Both the position numbers and the translations under genes were made by a program. Positions 1 to 7,001 of a DNA stretch of 10,689 nt are shown here, in pieces; within the stretch, counting starts at the first letter, position 1; each line of letters starts with the position of its first letter. Below the pieces are notes generated by a model. That model was not told the DNA's origin, ran no database searches, and saw nothing but the letters and a program-made list of their open reading frames with translations. This DNA comes from JAKORR01 sp964608495 (GTDB lineage Bacteria > Armatimonadota > Zipacnadia > Zipacnadales > FEN-943), in NCBI GenBank assembly GCA_964608495.1, contig CAZSOQ010000186.1, forward strand, positions 1 through 10,689, written 5' to 3'.

Positions 1-663
1 CCCGAAGTGGGCCAGGTTCTTCAGCGTCATCTCGACGTGCGACTGCGCCACGTCCCACCCGCGGGCCCGCACCCCCATCCGCTCCGCCTCGATTAGAACC
101 GTGCCGGACCCGCAGCAGGGGTCCACGAGGCTATCCCCCGGGGCGGCCACCAGGTTCACCACGGCCCTCGACAGCCGCGGTGTCAGGGAGTTCGAGAAGT
201 TCACCGGACGCTCGCCGGCGTCGTGCCAGTCCCTGCGCGCCACCGACACCACGCGCCCGAACAGATACCGCCCCTCCTGCGCCAGCAGCGCAAACCGCAC
301 CCGCGGGCGCGACAGGTTGGGCCTCCCCTCGATCAGATCGGCCAGGCGACGGGCGGCTTCCTGCGACACCACCCGAGGTCGCGGCGGGATCCGCTCCACG
401 TCCACCGCGAAGCCCTCGGCCGCGAGCCCCAGCGTCGCCGTCCGCTCCAGCAGGCCCTCGAGGTCCTCGGCCTGGGCGAGCACCGCCAGCGCCAGCCGCG
501 TGTACGCCGCAGCCGAGATGTCGCAGGCCACGCACGACCACGCCAGCCTGCCCTCGAGCCGCGCCCCGGTCATCCGCAGCAGCTCGAGCGCCGCGATCTC
601 GGCCTCCTCAGGCCTGTAGGCCACGAGATAGGCAAACCGTCCCGCCCGCGCGCCCTCTGGCAT
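1..663 (-). CDS. THUMP-type class I SAM-dependent RNA methyltransferase (partial, C-terminus cut by window edge)
   Basis: Probable tRNA or rRNA base methyltransferase using S-adenosylmethionine. Only the first 221 residues are visible; the frame is open to base 1. Residues about 50-145 look like a THUMP-type RNA-binding region, with a conserved stretch around VVSQEAARRLADLIEGRPNL (98-117). The Rossmann methyltransferase core then begins: LVDPCCGSGTVLIEA at 179-193 is the SAM-binding motif I, close to the DPFCGTGTILIEA form of the UPF0020/Trm11/TrmN group. The catalytic motif IV (usually an N/D-PP-Y type) lies beyond the edge, so target and chemistry cannot be read. The ATG at 663 has GGGAG 10 bases upstream and follows the radical SAM stop by 24 bases, so it is probably co-transcribed as the last visible gene of the operon. 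Family is fairly sure; the exact RNA position modified is unknown. Confidence 0.82.
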   Translation of the reverse strand, partial: MPEGARAGRFAYLVAYRPEEAEIAALELLRMTGARLEGRLAWSCVACDISAAAYTRLALAVLAQAEDLEGLLERTATLGLAAEGFAVDVERIPPRPRVVSQEAARRLADLIEGRPNLSRPRVRFALLAQEGRYLFGRVVSVARRDWHDAGERPVNFSNSLTPRLSRAVVNLVAAPGDSLVDPCCGSGTVLIEAERMGVRARGWDVAQSHVEMTLKNLAHFG

Positions 664-687
664 GGTGTCCCAGCTCCCGCGGGGCGC

Positions 688-2316
688 CTAGCCGCAGCCC
701 ACGTCCACCACACGCCACCCAGGGTCGGGCGATCCAAAGCGCCCGTAGTCCGTCGGGTCGTAGCCCTCCTGCTCGATAGCCGCCTGCAGAGCCGCCTCCG
801 GTCCGTCGTCCCGCGCGACGGCGGGCACCAGGGGGGCCAGCTCCAGTCCTCCGCGCGCCAGGACAGCCTGGGCCCGTGCCAAGCGCACGGACCCCACCTC
901 CAGGCTCACCCCGAACCGGCCGCACAGGCGCCGCAGCAGGTTCGCCCGCACCCGCAGCACCCCGTCGTCCGCCATCGCCTCCCGCTGGAAGGCCGTGTGT
1001 CCCTTGGGAACAAAACAGGCCACCGAGGCGCTGAGTTCCAGTGTCGGCTCCTGCTGACGAAGCCGTCTCAGCAGATCCCCGATCCCCTCCACGTCCTCAT
1101 CGCTCTCGCCGGGCAGGCCGATCATGAAGTAGAGCTTCAGGTTCGGTACGCCCGCCCCCGCCACCACCGCCGCCGCCTCGGCGATCTGCTCGTCCGACAG
1201 CGGCTTGCCGATGGCCCTGCGCAGGCGTTCGCTCCCGGCCTCGGGCGCCAGGGTCAGCGTCCTCTGCCCGGCGCGGGCCAGCAACTCCACCAGTCTCGGC
1301 TTCTCCCCCACTCTGTCCACTCGCAGCGACGACACCGACACTCCCAGGCCCAGCGCCATCGCCTCTTCGAGCAGCTCCGACGCCTGCGGATGGTCCGCGA
1401 AGCTCGTCGCCACGAGGCCCACGCCGTCGGCGACCGGCCTCATCTCCTGCATCGCCCTCACCAGGACCTCCGCCGACCTGGGCCTCAGGGGATGGTAGAG
1501 CCCGCGGGCCAGGCAGAACTTGCACCCGTATGGGCAGCCTCTCGCCACCTCGATCAGCGCCCTGCCCGACAGCTCGGCCTCCGGGGCCACGATCACGCTC
1601 CGGGGCACATACTGATCCACCGGCCCCCACTGCCGGCTCACCCGCGCGCTGCTCCGGCCCGCCAGCCACGCCCGACAGTCGAGCATGCCCGGCACGCCCG
1701 CCAGCGCCGCGATGGTCTCCTCGCGGCCGCCCCCGGCCGGCACCACGCCCATCAGCGCGGCCCGCACGGCCGCTGCCTGCGCCTCGATCTCCCCCACGTA
1801 CGCCAGGTCCGCCATCGCGGCCACGGGCGCCGGATTGGCCGACACGGCCGGCCCGCCGACCACGACCACGGGATCGCCCTCGACGCGCTCCTCCGCCAGG
1901 GCCGGCACGCCGCCTTCCTCCAGCATCCGCGCGAGGGTAAAGTACTGCAGCTCGAAGGGGGCCGTGGCGAGGACAAGCGCGAAGTCGCCCAGCGGGCTGG
2001 CGGTCTCCAGCGACCGTGTCACGTCTGCAATCTTGGGGAAGTCGAACACGCGCTCCGCCGAGCAGGGCGCCTCGTTGAACAGCTCCAGCAGCACGTGCAC
2101 CGCCAGAGCCGCCATCCCCTCGGCGTAAGTGCCCGGGTACACCACGGCCGCCCTGATCGGCCCGGGGCCCGTGCGCGCGCGCGAGCTCGGTCGTTCTGAC
2201 GCCAGGGCCTCCCGCCGCGCGGCCATGTACTCGCCGCCGCGCTCCCCGGGCCTGAGGCTCGCCCCCCTGCCGCGTCTGCCGCCCGAGCTGCCTCGACCAT
2301 CGTCGCGGCGGGCCAT
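688..2316 (-). CDS. Uncharacterised radical SAM protein with cobalamin-binding-like N-terminal domain
   Basis: A 542-residue radical SAM enzyme of unknown reaction. The cluster-binding motif is seen in ARGCPYGCKFCLAR, with Cys261, Cys265 and Cys268 in the canonical CX3CX2C spacing; MIGLPGESDED (398-408) is the later conserved barrel strand. Residues about 54-190 (AAVVYPGTYAEGMAAL, then DPVVVVGGPAVSANPAP) resemble the B12-binding-like N-terminal domain of the TIGR03960-type family. That family is often linked to a DUF2344 partner; none is seen here, and the protein ends soon after the barrel in a short tail. Residues 1-50 are Arg/Gly/Ser-rich and poorly conserved in look. The ATG at 2316 is chosen because GAGG sits 5 bases upstream in the 9-base gap after pstB; an internal ATG at 2226 (residue 31) is possible. 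Substrate unknown. The neighbouring RNA methyltransferase hints at RNA modification, but that is inference only. Confidence 0.85.
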   Translation of the reverse strand: MARRDDGRGSSGGRRGRGASLRPGERGGEYMAARREALASERPSSRARTGPGPIRAAVVYPGTYAEGMAALAVHVLLELFNEAPCSAERVFDFPKIADVTRSLETASPLGDFALVLATAPFELQYFTLARMLEEGGVPALAEERVEGDPVVVVGGPAVSANPAPVAAMADLAYVGEIEAQAAAVRAALMGVVPAGGGREETIAALAGVPGMLDCRAWLAGRSSARVSRQWGPVDQYVPRSVIVAPEAELSGRALIEVARGCPYGCKFCLARGLYHPLRPRSAEVLVRAMQEMRPVADGVGLVATSFADHPQASELLEEAMALGLGVSVSSLRVDRVGEKPRLVELLARAGQRTLTLAPEAGSERLRRAIGKPLSDEQIAEAAAVVAGAGVPNLKLYFMIGLPGESDEDVEGIGDLLRRLRQQEPTLELSASVACFVPKGHTAFQREAMADDGVLRVRANLLRRLCGRFGVSLEVGSVRLARAQAVLARGGLELAPLVPAVARDDGPEAALQAAIEQEGYDPTDYGRFGSPDPGWRVVDVGCG

Positions 2317-2325
2317 CGTCCTCGT

Positions 2326-3126
<801 letters not shown>

Positions 3127-3141
3127 GGAAGCAAGCCCGCC

Positions 3142-3372
3142 CTATTGCGAGTGGTACCACAGGTACGCATAGGTGATGCACGAGACGATCCACGTGATCG
3201 CCGAGTATCGTGCCAGTCGCTCCAGCATGAACTCCTTCGTCCCAGGCTGGAAGCGCGAGCTGTCCATGCCCGTGATGATGCTGAACCCGTCCGACTTCGC
3301 GGGCTGTAGTGCCTCGGCGACGATGAGCGCTATGCCGCTCACCGCCGCGATTACGGCCGCAGCAGTTGCCAT
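3142..3372 (-). CDS. secG: Preprotein translocase subunit SecG
   Basis: A 76-residue membrane protein matching SecG, the small subunit of the SecYEG channel that helps SecA-driven export. It has the two-helix layout: a hydrophobic N-terminal segment (about residues 3-22), then the family-typical Gln-rich turn with LQPAKSDGFSII (22-33, matching the Q-x-x-K-x-x-G pattern), a short loop, an amphipathic stretch around MLERLARYSAIT (49-60), and a second membrane helix to about residue 72. The longer reading in the same frame from 3624 overlaps the hydrolase and is rejected. The ATG at 3372 has AGGGG 10 bases upstream, but that site lies inside a perfect hairpin. It lies 46 bases after the hydrolase gene and 15 before pstB. 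Identification rests on size, topology and the turn motif, so confidence is good but not complete. Confidence 0.78.
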   Translation of the reverse strand: MATAAAVIAAVSGIALIVAEALQPAKSDGFSIITGMDSSRFQPGTKEFMLERLARYSAITWIVSCITYAYLWYHSQ

Positions 3373-3373
3373 G

Positions 3374-3388
3374 AAGGGGTCACCCCTT
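3374..3388 (-). promoter_or_regulatory. Perfect inverted repeat enclosing the secG ribosome binding site
   Basis: On the minus strand the sequence AAGGGG-TGA-CCCCTT ends one base before the secG ATG. The left arm is the only good Shine-Dalgarno match, and the right arm is its perfect complement. In mRNA this would be a 6-bp hairpin with a 3-base loop that pairs up the ribosome site. The symmetry is seen directly; an effect on translation is inference. Confidence 0.5.
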
Positions 3389-3418
3389 GCCTTTCGGTTC
3401 CAGGCCTCGCCTGTCCGT

Positions 3419-4450
3419 CTATTGTCCCGCCTGGGCGCCGGCTCCCACCGGCTCCCCGGCCGGCTCTGCCGGAATCCGTTCCTGCGCCCCCGGCACGGCA
3501 CCCAGCACCTGCTCCATCCACTCGCTGAAGGTCTGCACCAGCGCAGGCAGGTTCGGGATGTGCCCGCCGTCGTACCAGACCACGCGCTTGGGCTCCCGCG
3601 CCGCCTCGTGCAGCAGCTCGGCACTGGCCGGCGGCACGATCCTGTCCTGGCGGCCGTTGATCATCCACACCGGCCGCGGGCTGATGTGCCCCACGTAGTT
3701 TACCGGGTCCACGTCCTCCAGCCCCCGCGCGCCCGCGTTCTGGGCCAGGCGCTGCCGCAGCACCGCGGCCACCGGGTGCTCCGACTCGGCCACCAGCGTC
3801 GCCCATCCCCCGCCCCCCACAATCAGCAGCGCGGCCTCTACCCTGTCGTCCACGGCCGTCACGATAGTGCCGACCATCGCCCCCATGCTTGCGCCCACCA
3901 GGGCGATCCGCGACGCGTCCACGTCTTCCCGGGTCTCCAGGTAGTCCATCGCCCGCCTATAGTCCACCACGGTCTGGACCACGTTCGTCTGCGCCGCCCC
4001 TGCCTCGGGGCCGAAGAAGCGCTCCTCCGGCTGCTTCCGGTCGCCGTGGCCGGCCGCGTCCAGCCCGAGCGTGGCCCACCCGCTGGCGGCCAGCACCGTC
4101 CCCGCCATCGCAGCGTCCTGCTTGCTGCCGCCCAGGCCGTGCAGGAAGAGGACGACCGGCGGCGGCTTCTGAGGATTCTGCGGGAACACCAGGACCCCAG
4201 CCACACGCCCGCCCCTGGGGCTGTCGAACTCGATCCTCTCCTGGACTAGCCGCGCCCCTTCGGCCCACGCACCCGTGGTGGCGTTCAGGGGTTGAGTCCT
4301 GTCGTACTCGAACAGCGCCCGCCGCGCTTGCCACAGGTCCGCGTCGGCCGGTGTGACCGGCTGCGCACCGGCCATGCCCACGGCCACCACGAGCAGGACA
4401 AGCAGGTACCCAAGCCGGGCCCTGAGATGCCTGAAGGCCAATCCCTTCAC
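3419..4450 (-). CDS. Exported alpha/beta hydrolase (dienelactone hydrolase/esterase-like)
   Basis: A 343-residue serine hydrolase of the alpha/beta fold, probably exported. The N-terminus is a signal peptide: basic start with several Arg, hydrophobic core LLVLLVVAVGMAGA (16-29), likely cleavage after AGA or AQP. The oxyanion loop HGLGG (104-108) precedes the nucleophile elbow GASMG with Ser188; the acid is probably Asp269 (GRQDRIVP) and the base His297 (DGGHIPN), in the correct order. The substrate cannot be told; esterase and peptidase members look alike at this level. The C-terminal 25 residues are Pro/Gly/Ala-rich and look unstructured. The open frame begins with GTG at 4450 without a clear ribosome site; a TTG three codons in, at 4441, has GAGGTG 6 bases upstream and may be the true start. 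It is the first gene after the gap downstream of gltX and leads the secG-pstB-radical SAM run. Confidence 0.83.
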   Translation of the reverse strand: MKGLAFRHLRARLGYLLVLLVVAVGMAGAQPVTPADADLWQARRALFEYDRTQPLNATTGAWAEGARLVQERIEFDSPRGGRVAGVLVFPQNPQKPPPVVLFLHGLGGSKQDAAMAGTVLAASGWATLGLDAAGHGDRKQPEERFFGPEAGAAQTNVVQTVVDYRRAMDYLETREDVDASRIALVGASMGAMVGTIVTAVDDRVEAALLIVGGGGWATLVAESEHPVAAVLRQRLAQNAGARGLEDVDPVNYVGHISPRPVWMINGRQDRIVPPASAELLHEAAREPKRVVWYDGGHIPNLPALVQTFSEWMEQVLGAVPGAQERIPAEPAGEPVGAGAQAGQ

Positions 4451-4502
4451 CTCATACCGGACACGCTGCCGAGCCTCGTCCTGGCGCGGCCCCGGGGGCG
4501 TT

Positions 4503-4515
4503 AGTGTACTACACT
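4503..4515. promoter_or_regulatory. 13-base palindrome between gltX and the hydrolase gene
   Basis: AGTGTA-C-TACACT is a perfect inverted repeat with one central base, about 53 bases upstream of the hydrolase start. It is AT-rich compared with its surroundings. On the minus strand the TACACT arm could act as a weak -10 element (4 of 6 to TATAAT), so the site could be an operator over a promoter for the hydrolase operon. The symmetry is seen; function is inferred. Confidence 0.35.
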
Positions 4516-4574
4516 CGGGCCTTGCCCTCCACCACTGCCGCGCAGCGCCCGCCGGACTCCGTGACCACCCCGGG

Positions 4575-6098
4575 TCACTCCCCGGCCGGCTCCTCGTCCT
4601 CGCCCTCGTCCGCGAGCCGGGCCGCCAGCGTCCCGTCGCGCACGAGCGCCGCCGTTCGCCGCAGTCGCGCCACCACGTCCGCCTGCGCCAGCAGCTCCAG
4701 CAGATGAAACAGGCTCGGCCCGATCGTTGTGCCCGTCACCGCGGCCCGGCAGGGGTGGATAACCTTCGCCGCGCTCACGCCGAGCTCGTCGGCCAGGGCC
4801 CGCGTCGCGGCCTCCAGGGCCTCGGCGTCCCAGGCCTCGAGGGCCTCGTAGCCGTCCGCGAGCTTCTCCAGGACCTCCGCCACCTCGGGCTTGCTCAGCC
4901 ACTTCCTGATGGCCCGCGGCTCGTACTCGTACTCGTCGGTGAAGAAGTACCGTGCCCACGTCACGTAGGTCGTCAGCAGCCGGGCGCGCTCGCGCATGAG
5001 CTCGACGACCCGCGCCAGCCACGCACGCCGCTCAGGCGAGGGCTCCGCCTCGACCAGCCCCGCCGCCGCCAGGAAGGGCAGCAGACGGTCCACCAGCTCC
5101 TCCACGGGCATCGCCTTCATATACTCGCCGTTGATCCACTCCGCCTTGCTGATGTCGAAGACCGCCGGCGACTTGCCGCAACTGCCCAGGCTGAACTCGG
5201 CCAGGATCTGCTGGCGACTCAGCAGCTCCCGCTCATCGCCCGGGTTCCAGCCCAGCAGAGCCAGGAAGTTCAGCATGGCCTCGGGCAGATACCCCATCTC
5301 GGCATACTCCATCATGCTAACCGCCCCGTGCCTCTTGGCCAGCTTGGCCCGGTCCGGCCCCAGCAGCATCGGCAGGTGCGCGTACTGCGGCGTCGCGAAG
5401 CCCAGGGCCTCCTGGAGCTGCCTGTGCCGCGGCGTGTTGGACAGATGATCCTCCGCCCGGATGACGTGCGAGATGCGCATCAGCGCGTCGTCCACGGTCA
5501 CCGCCAGGTGGAAGGTCGGGTAGCCGCTGCGCTTGAGGATGACGAAGTCGCCCATCAGCGAGTTGTCGAAGGCCACCTCGCCGCGGATGAGGTCCTGGAC
5601 GACCGTGGTGCCCGTCTCGCGCACGCGGAAGCTCACCGCATAGGGCTTGCCCTGGTCCCGCAGCTGCCGCCGCTCGTCCTCGGGAAGGTCCCGGCAACGC
5701 CCGTCATAGCGAGGCGGGATGCCCCGCTCCAGCATGAGCTGACGCCTCTCCTCCAGGTCCTCGGGCGTGCAGAAGCACTCATAGGCCAGCCCCGCCTCCA
5801 GGAGCCGCTGGGCGTGCTCCTGGTAGATGGCCAGGCGCTCGGACTGGACGTAGGGCCCGTAAGGCCCGCCCACATCGGGGCCCTCGTCCCACTCCAGCCC
5901 CAACCACTTCAGCCCGCCGTAGATGTGCTCCAGCGCCTCGGCCGTCGAGCGCACCTCGTCCGTGTCCTCGATCCTCAGCACGAAAACGCCGCCCTGGCTG
6001 CGCGCGAATAGCCAGGCGAAAAGAGCCGTGTGGACGTTCCCCACGTGCATGTAGCCCGTGGGAGACGGCGCGAATCGGGTCCTTACCTCACCGGACAT
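4575..6098 (-). CDS. gltX: Glutamyl-tRNA synthetase
   Basis: Class I aminoacyl-tRNA synthetase that charges tRNA(Glu) with glutamate in the cytoplasm. It is 507 residues from the ATG at 6098, normal for bacterial GluRS. The catalytic domain opens with RFAPSPTGYMHVGNVHTALF (7-26), where HVGN (18-21) is the HIGH motif; the second signature is KLAKRHG (252-258), a KMSKS variant. RIEDTD (43-48) is the usual Glu-binding strand. Cys108, Cys110, Tyr131 and Cys135 match in spacing the zinc ligands I recall for the E. coli enzyme. The C-terminal alpha-helical anticodon-binding half follows, ending in an acidic tail. The longer reading from an ATG at 6161 adds 21 non-conserved residues and would begin inside the predicted -35 element, so 6098 is preferred; GAAGTGAG lies a suitable distance upstream. 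Whether it is discriminating or also charges tRNA(Gln) cannot be told. Confidence 0.96.
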   Translation of the reverse strand: MSGEVRTRFAPSPTGYMHVGNVHTALFAWLFARSQGGVFVLRIEDTDEVRSTAEALEHIYGGLKWLGLEWDEGPDVGGPYGPYVQSERLAIYQEHAQRLLEAGLAYECFCTPEDLEERRQLMLERGIPPRYDGRCRDLPEDERRQLRDQGKPYAVSFRVRETGTTVVQDLIRGEVAFDNSLMGDFVILKRSGYPTFHLAVTVDDALMRISHVIRAEDHLSNTPRHRQLQEALGFATPQYAHLPMLLGPDRAKLAKRHGAVSMMEYAEMGYLPEAMLNFLALLGWNPGDERELLSRQQILAEFSLGSCGKSPAVFDISKAEWINGEYMKAMPVEELVDRLLPFLAAAGLVEAEPSPERRAWLARVVELMRERARLLTTYVTWARYFFTDEYEYEPRAIRKWLSKPEVAEVLEKLADGYEALEAWDAEALEAATRALADELGVSAAKVIHPCRAAVTGTTIGPSLFHLLELLAQADVVARLRRTAALVRDGTLAARLADEGEDEEPAGE

Positions 6099-6132
6099 GC
6101 TGCTGCTCACTTCCTGTGGATGCGGTCGAAGG

Positions 6133-6161
6133 ATGGTACCCGAAGGGAGAGGGAGGCGCAA
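6133..6161 (-). promoter_or_regulatory. Weak sigma-70-like promoter for gltX
   Basis: On the minus strand TTGCGC (6161-6156) and TACCAT (6138-6133) are separated by exactly 17 bases, matching TTGACA 3 of 6 and TATAAT 4 of 6. Transcription would begin near 6126, giving a leader of under 30 bases before the gltX ATG at 6098. The match is modest and position is the main support. Confidence 0.35.
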
Positions 6162-6180
6162 GTCAGGATGCTGAACGTAG

Positions 6181-6448
6181 CCTCAAGACAACGTGGGCGG
6201 GATGGGCCCAATGCTCAAGACGAACGGCTTTGCACCTCAATTCGAGCGCAGCGCAACGCCCGCGGACAGCTTTCCCGGAACTTTTTTTCGTCGCCTCTGG
6301 ACACCTGCCGGCAGCGGCCGAGGAGCCATGAAGGCTTGGTATTACTGGGTTTATGAGGTCCACCTGGATCTGAGGCGGCACAGCGGGGGCGCCTTCGCTC
6401 AAGATGTAGGCAAGTTTTTTGCTTGAGGGGGCTGACTCAACCTTGAGG
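6181..6448. repeat. Cluster of TTGAG/CTCAA (CTTGAGG) motifs upstream of the pilin promoter
   Basis: The pentamer TTGAG or its complement occurs seven times: 6182-6186, 6214-6218, 6236-6240, 6398-6402, 6423-6427, 6436-6440 and 6443-6447. The 7-base form CTTGAGG is at 6422-6428 and 6442-6448, exactly 20 bases apart (about two helical turns), and inverted at 6181-6187. The last copies flank the -35 box and lie in the promoter spacer, where CTCAA-CC-TTGAG (6436-6447) also forms a small palindrome. By chance one would expect about half a site in this length. This looks like binding sites for a transcription factor; no known regulator was recognised. Confidence 0.45.
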
Positions 6449-6460
6449 TTTGGGTATACT
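6432..6460 (+). promoter_or_regulatory. Sigma-70-like promoter for the first pilin gene
   Basis: CTGACT (6432-6437) and TATACT (6455-6460) are separated by 17 bases, matching TTGACA 4 of 6 and TATAAT 5 of 6. This is the best promoter match in the window. Transcription would begin near 6467, leaving a leader of about 120 bases before the pilin ATG. No sigma-54 box (GG-N10-GC), common at other pilin genes, was seen. Confidence 0.6.
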
Positions 6461-6467
6461 CCCCAAT

Positions 6468-6579
6468 GGCCGAATGGCCCGAGACCGCGCACCGTGACTA
6501 CCTGCCCGATGGGGGACTGGTCCCAAAGCCGCCGGCGGCCCCGTAGGGCGGGTCCAGGTGCAGCCTCGCCAAGGGAGGT
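6468..6579 (+). promoter_or_regulatory. Structured 5' leader of the first pilin mRNA
   Basis: Several small hairpins can be drawn in this GC-rich leader: GGCC-GAAT-GGCC (6468-6479), right at the expected transcript start; GCCG-CCGG-CGGC (6528-6539), alternative to GCCC-CGTA-GGGC (6538-6549), which shares two bases with it; and CCTC with the GAGG of the ribosome site (about 6564-6578). The last would partly mask translation. It matches no riboswitch class that I can recognise. A stabilising or translation-controlling leader is inference. Confidence 0.35.
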
Positions 6580-6586
6580 CGCAAAA

Positions 6587-6763
6587 ATGCGCGACATGCT
6601 GAAGAAGTTCTGGACTGACGAGGAGGGCTTGACCACGGTCGAGTATGCTCTGCTGCTCGCCCTGCTGGTCGTTGCCGCCCTCGCTACCTGGGCCGCGTTT
6701 GGCAACACGGTCAAGTCGACCGTCGGCAACGCGGACAACTCCATCTCGACCGCCCAGGGCTAG
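6587..6763 (+). CDS. flp: Flp-family type IVb pilin (likely major pilin)
   Basis: A 58-residue prepilin of the Flp/Fap type, the subunit of Tad pili. The short basic leader ends in DEEG; the processing signal is G14 followed by LTTVEY, so cleavage after Gly14 gives a 44-residue mature pilin with the hallmark Glu-Tyr pair (Glu19-Tyr20, position +5/+6). A single hydrophobic helix ALLLALLVVAALATWAAF follows, then a small polar tail. The start is the ATG at 6587, with GGGAGGT 7 bases upstream; the open frame extends further back but is not coding in character. It has the best promoter and ribosome site in the window and strong hairpins after it, which together suggest high expression. The predicted processing enzyme, CpaA, is encoded two genes downstream. 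Confidence 0.92.
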   Translation: MRDMLKKFWTDEEGLTTVEYALLLALLVVAALATWAAFGNTVKSTVGNADNSISTAQG

Positions 6764-6779
6764 CGAGGTCCCATGCTCA

Positions 6780-6808
6780 GCGGGCTGGCGCCGCCGCAGC
6801 CGGCCCGC
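6780..6808 (+). terminator. Strong hairpin just after the first pilin gene (no T-run)
   Basis: A 10-base stem, GCGGGCTGGC (6780-6789) with GCCGGCCCGC (6799-6808), pairs fully with one G-U wobble around a 9-base loop, starting 16 bases after the pilin stop codon. It lacks the following T-run of an intrinsic terminator, so it may be a partial terminator or a block to 3' exonucleases that stabilises the pilin message. Confidence 0.5.
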
Positions 6809-6936
6809 GGCAATCATCCCTACCATCCCGTATTATGAGGTACGCGGCGAGGAACCAAAACATCATAGTCCCAGGCCTGAGCCGTCGGTTTCGTACCTGA
6901 CGAGGCCACAGACCAAGCTTCGAACGCAGCACAATC

Positions 6937-6970
6937 AGAGGCGGGGCGGCCCGAGGGCAGCCCCGCCTCT
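6937..6970 (+). terminator. 11-bp perfect hairpin between the two pilin genes (no T-run)
   Basis: AGAGGCGGGGC (6937-6947) and GCCCCGCCTCT (6960-6970) form a perfect 11-bp stem with a 12-base loop, 31 bases before the second pilin start. There is no T-run after it. With the hairpin at 6780-6808 it probably reduces read-through from the major pilin into the assembly genes; the structure is seen, the role is inferred. Confidence 0.55.
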
Positions 6971-7001
6971 CACTTAGCACAAAAGGTGGAGGCCGGTTAC
7001 G

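Larger units (their letters stand above)
6099..6586. other. Divergent non-coding control region between gltX and the pilin genes
   Basis: A 488-base stretch with no convincing protein gene. It holds the weak gltX promoter on its left side, a strong pilin promoter at 6432-6460 on its right side, a cluster of TTGAG/CTCAA motifs and the structured pilin leader. It is visibly richer in A and T (for example the T runs at 6282-6288 and 6415-6420) than the genes on either side, as expected of regulatory DNA. A 32-codon open frame at 6328-6426 is noted under findings. Open frames that span the region lack coding character. Confidence 0.7.

Noticed and set aside
223..2199. 658-codon open frame on the plus strand
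   Set aside because: It lies opposite the methyltransferase and radical SAM genes and has the His/Arg/Gln/Pro-rich, domain-free composition of an antisense shadow in GC-rich DNA.
4561..4578. Inverted repeat GTGACC-N6-GGTCAC over the gltX stop codon as a terminator
   Set aside because: Only six base pairs and no T-run follows on the minus strand, so termination is not supported.
4353..6011. 552-codon open frame on the plus strand opposite gltX
   Set aside because: Antisense shadow of gltX; rich in Arg, His, Gln and Leu with no recognisable motif.
6099..6161. Longer gltX beginning at the ATG at 6161
   Set aside because: The 21 extra residues are not GluRS-like, and the start would fall inside the predicted gltX promoter.
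6522..6535. CCCAAAGCCGCCGG in the pilin leader, reminiscent of the 3' half of a GEMM (c-di-GMP) riboswitch
   Set aside because: The expected CGCAAAGC is not exact and the 5' half (ACAGGGCAAACC-type) and GAAA tetraloop are not found upstream.
6831..6836. TATTAT as a -10 box for the second pilin
   Set aside because: No acceptable -35 at 16-18 bases and no extended -10; it sits 165 bases before the gene with a strong hairpin in between.
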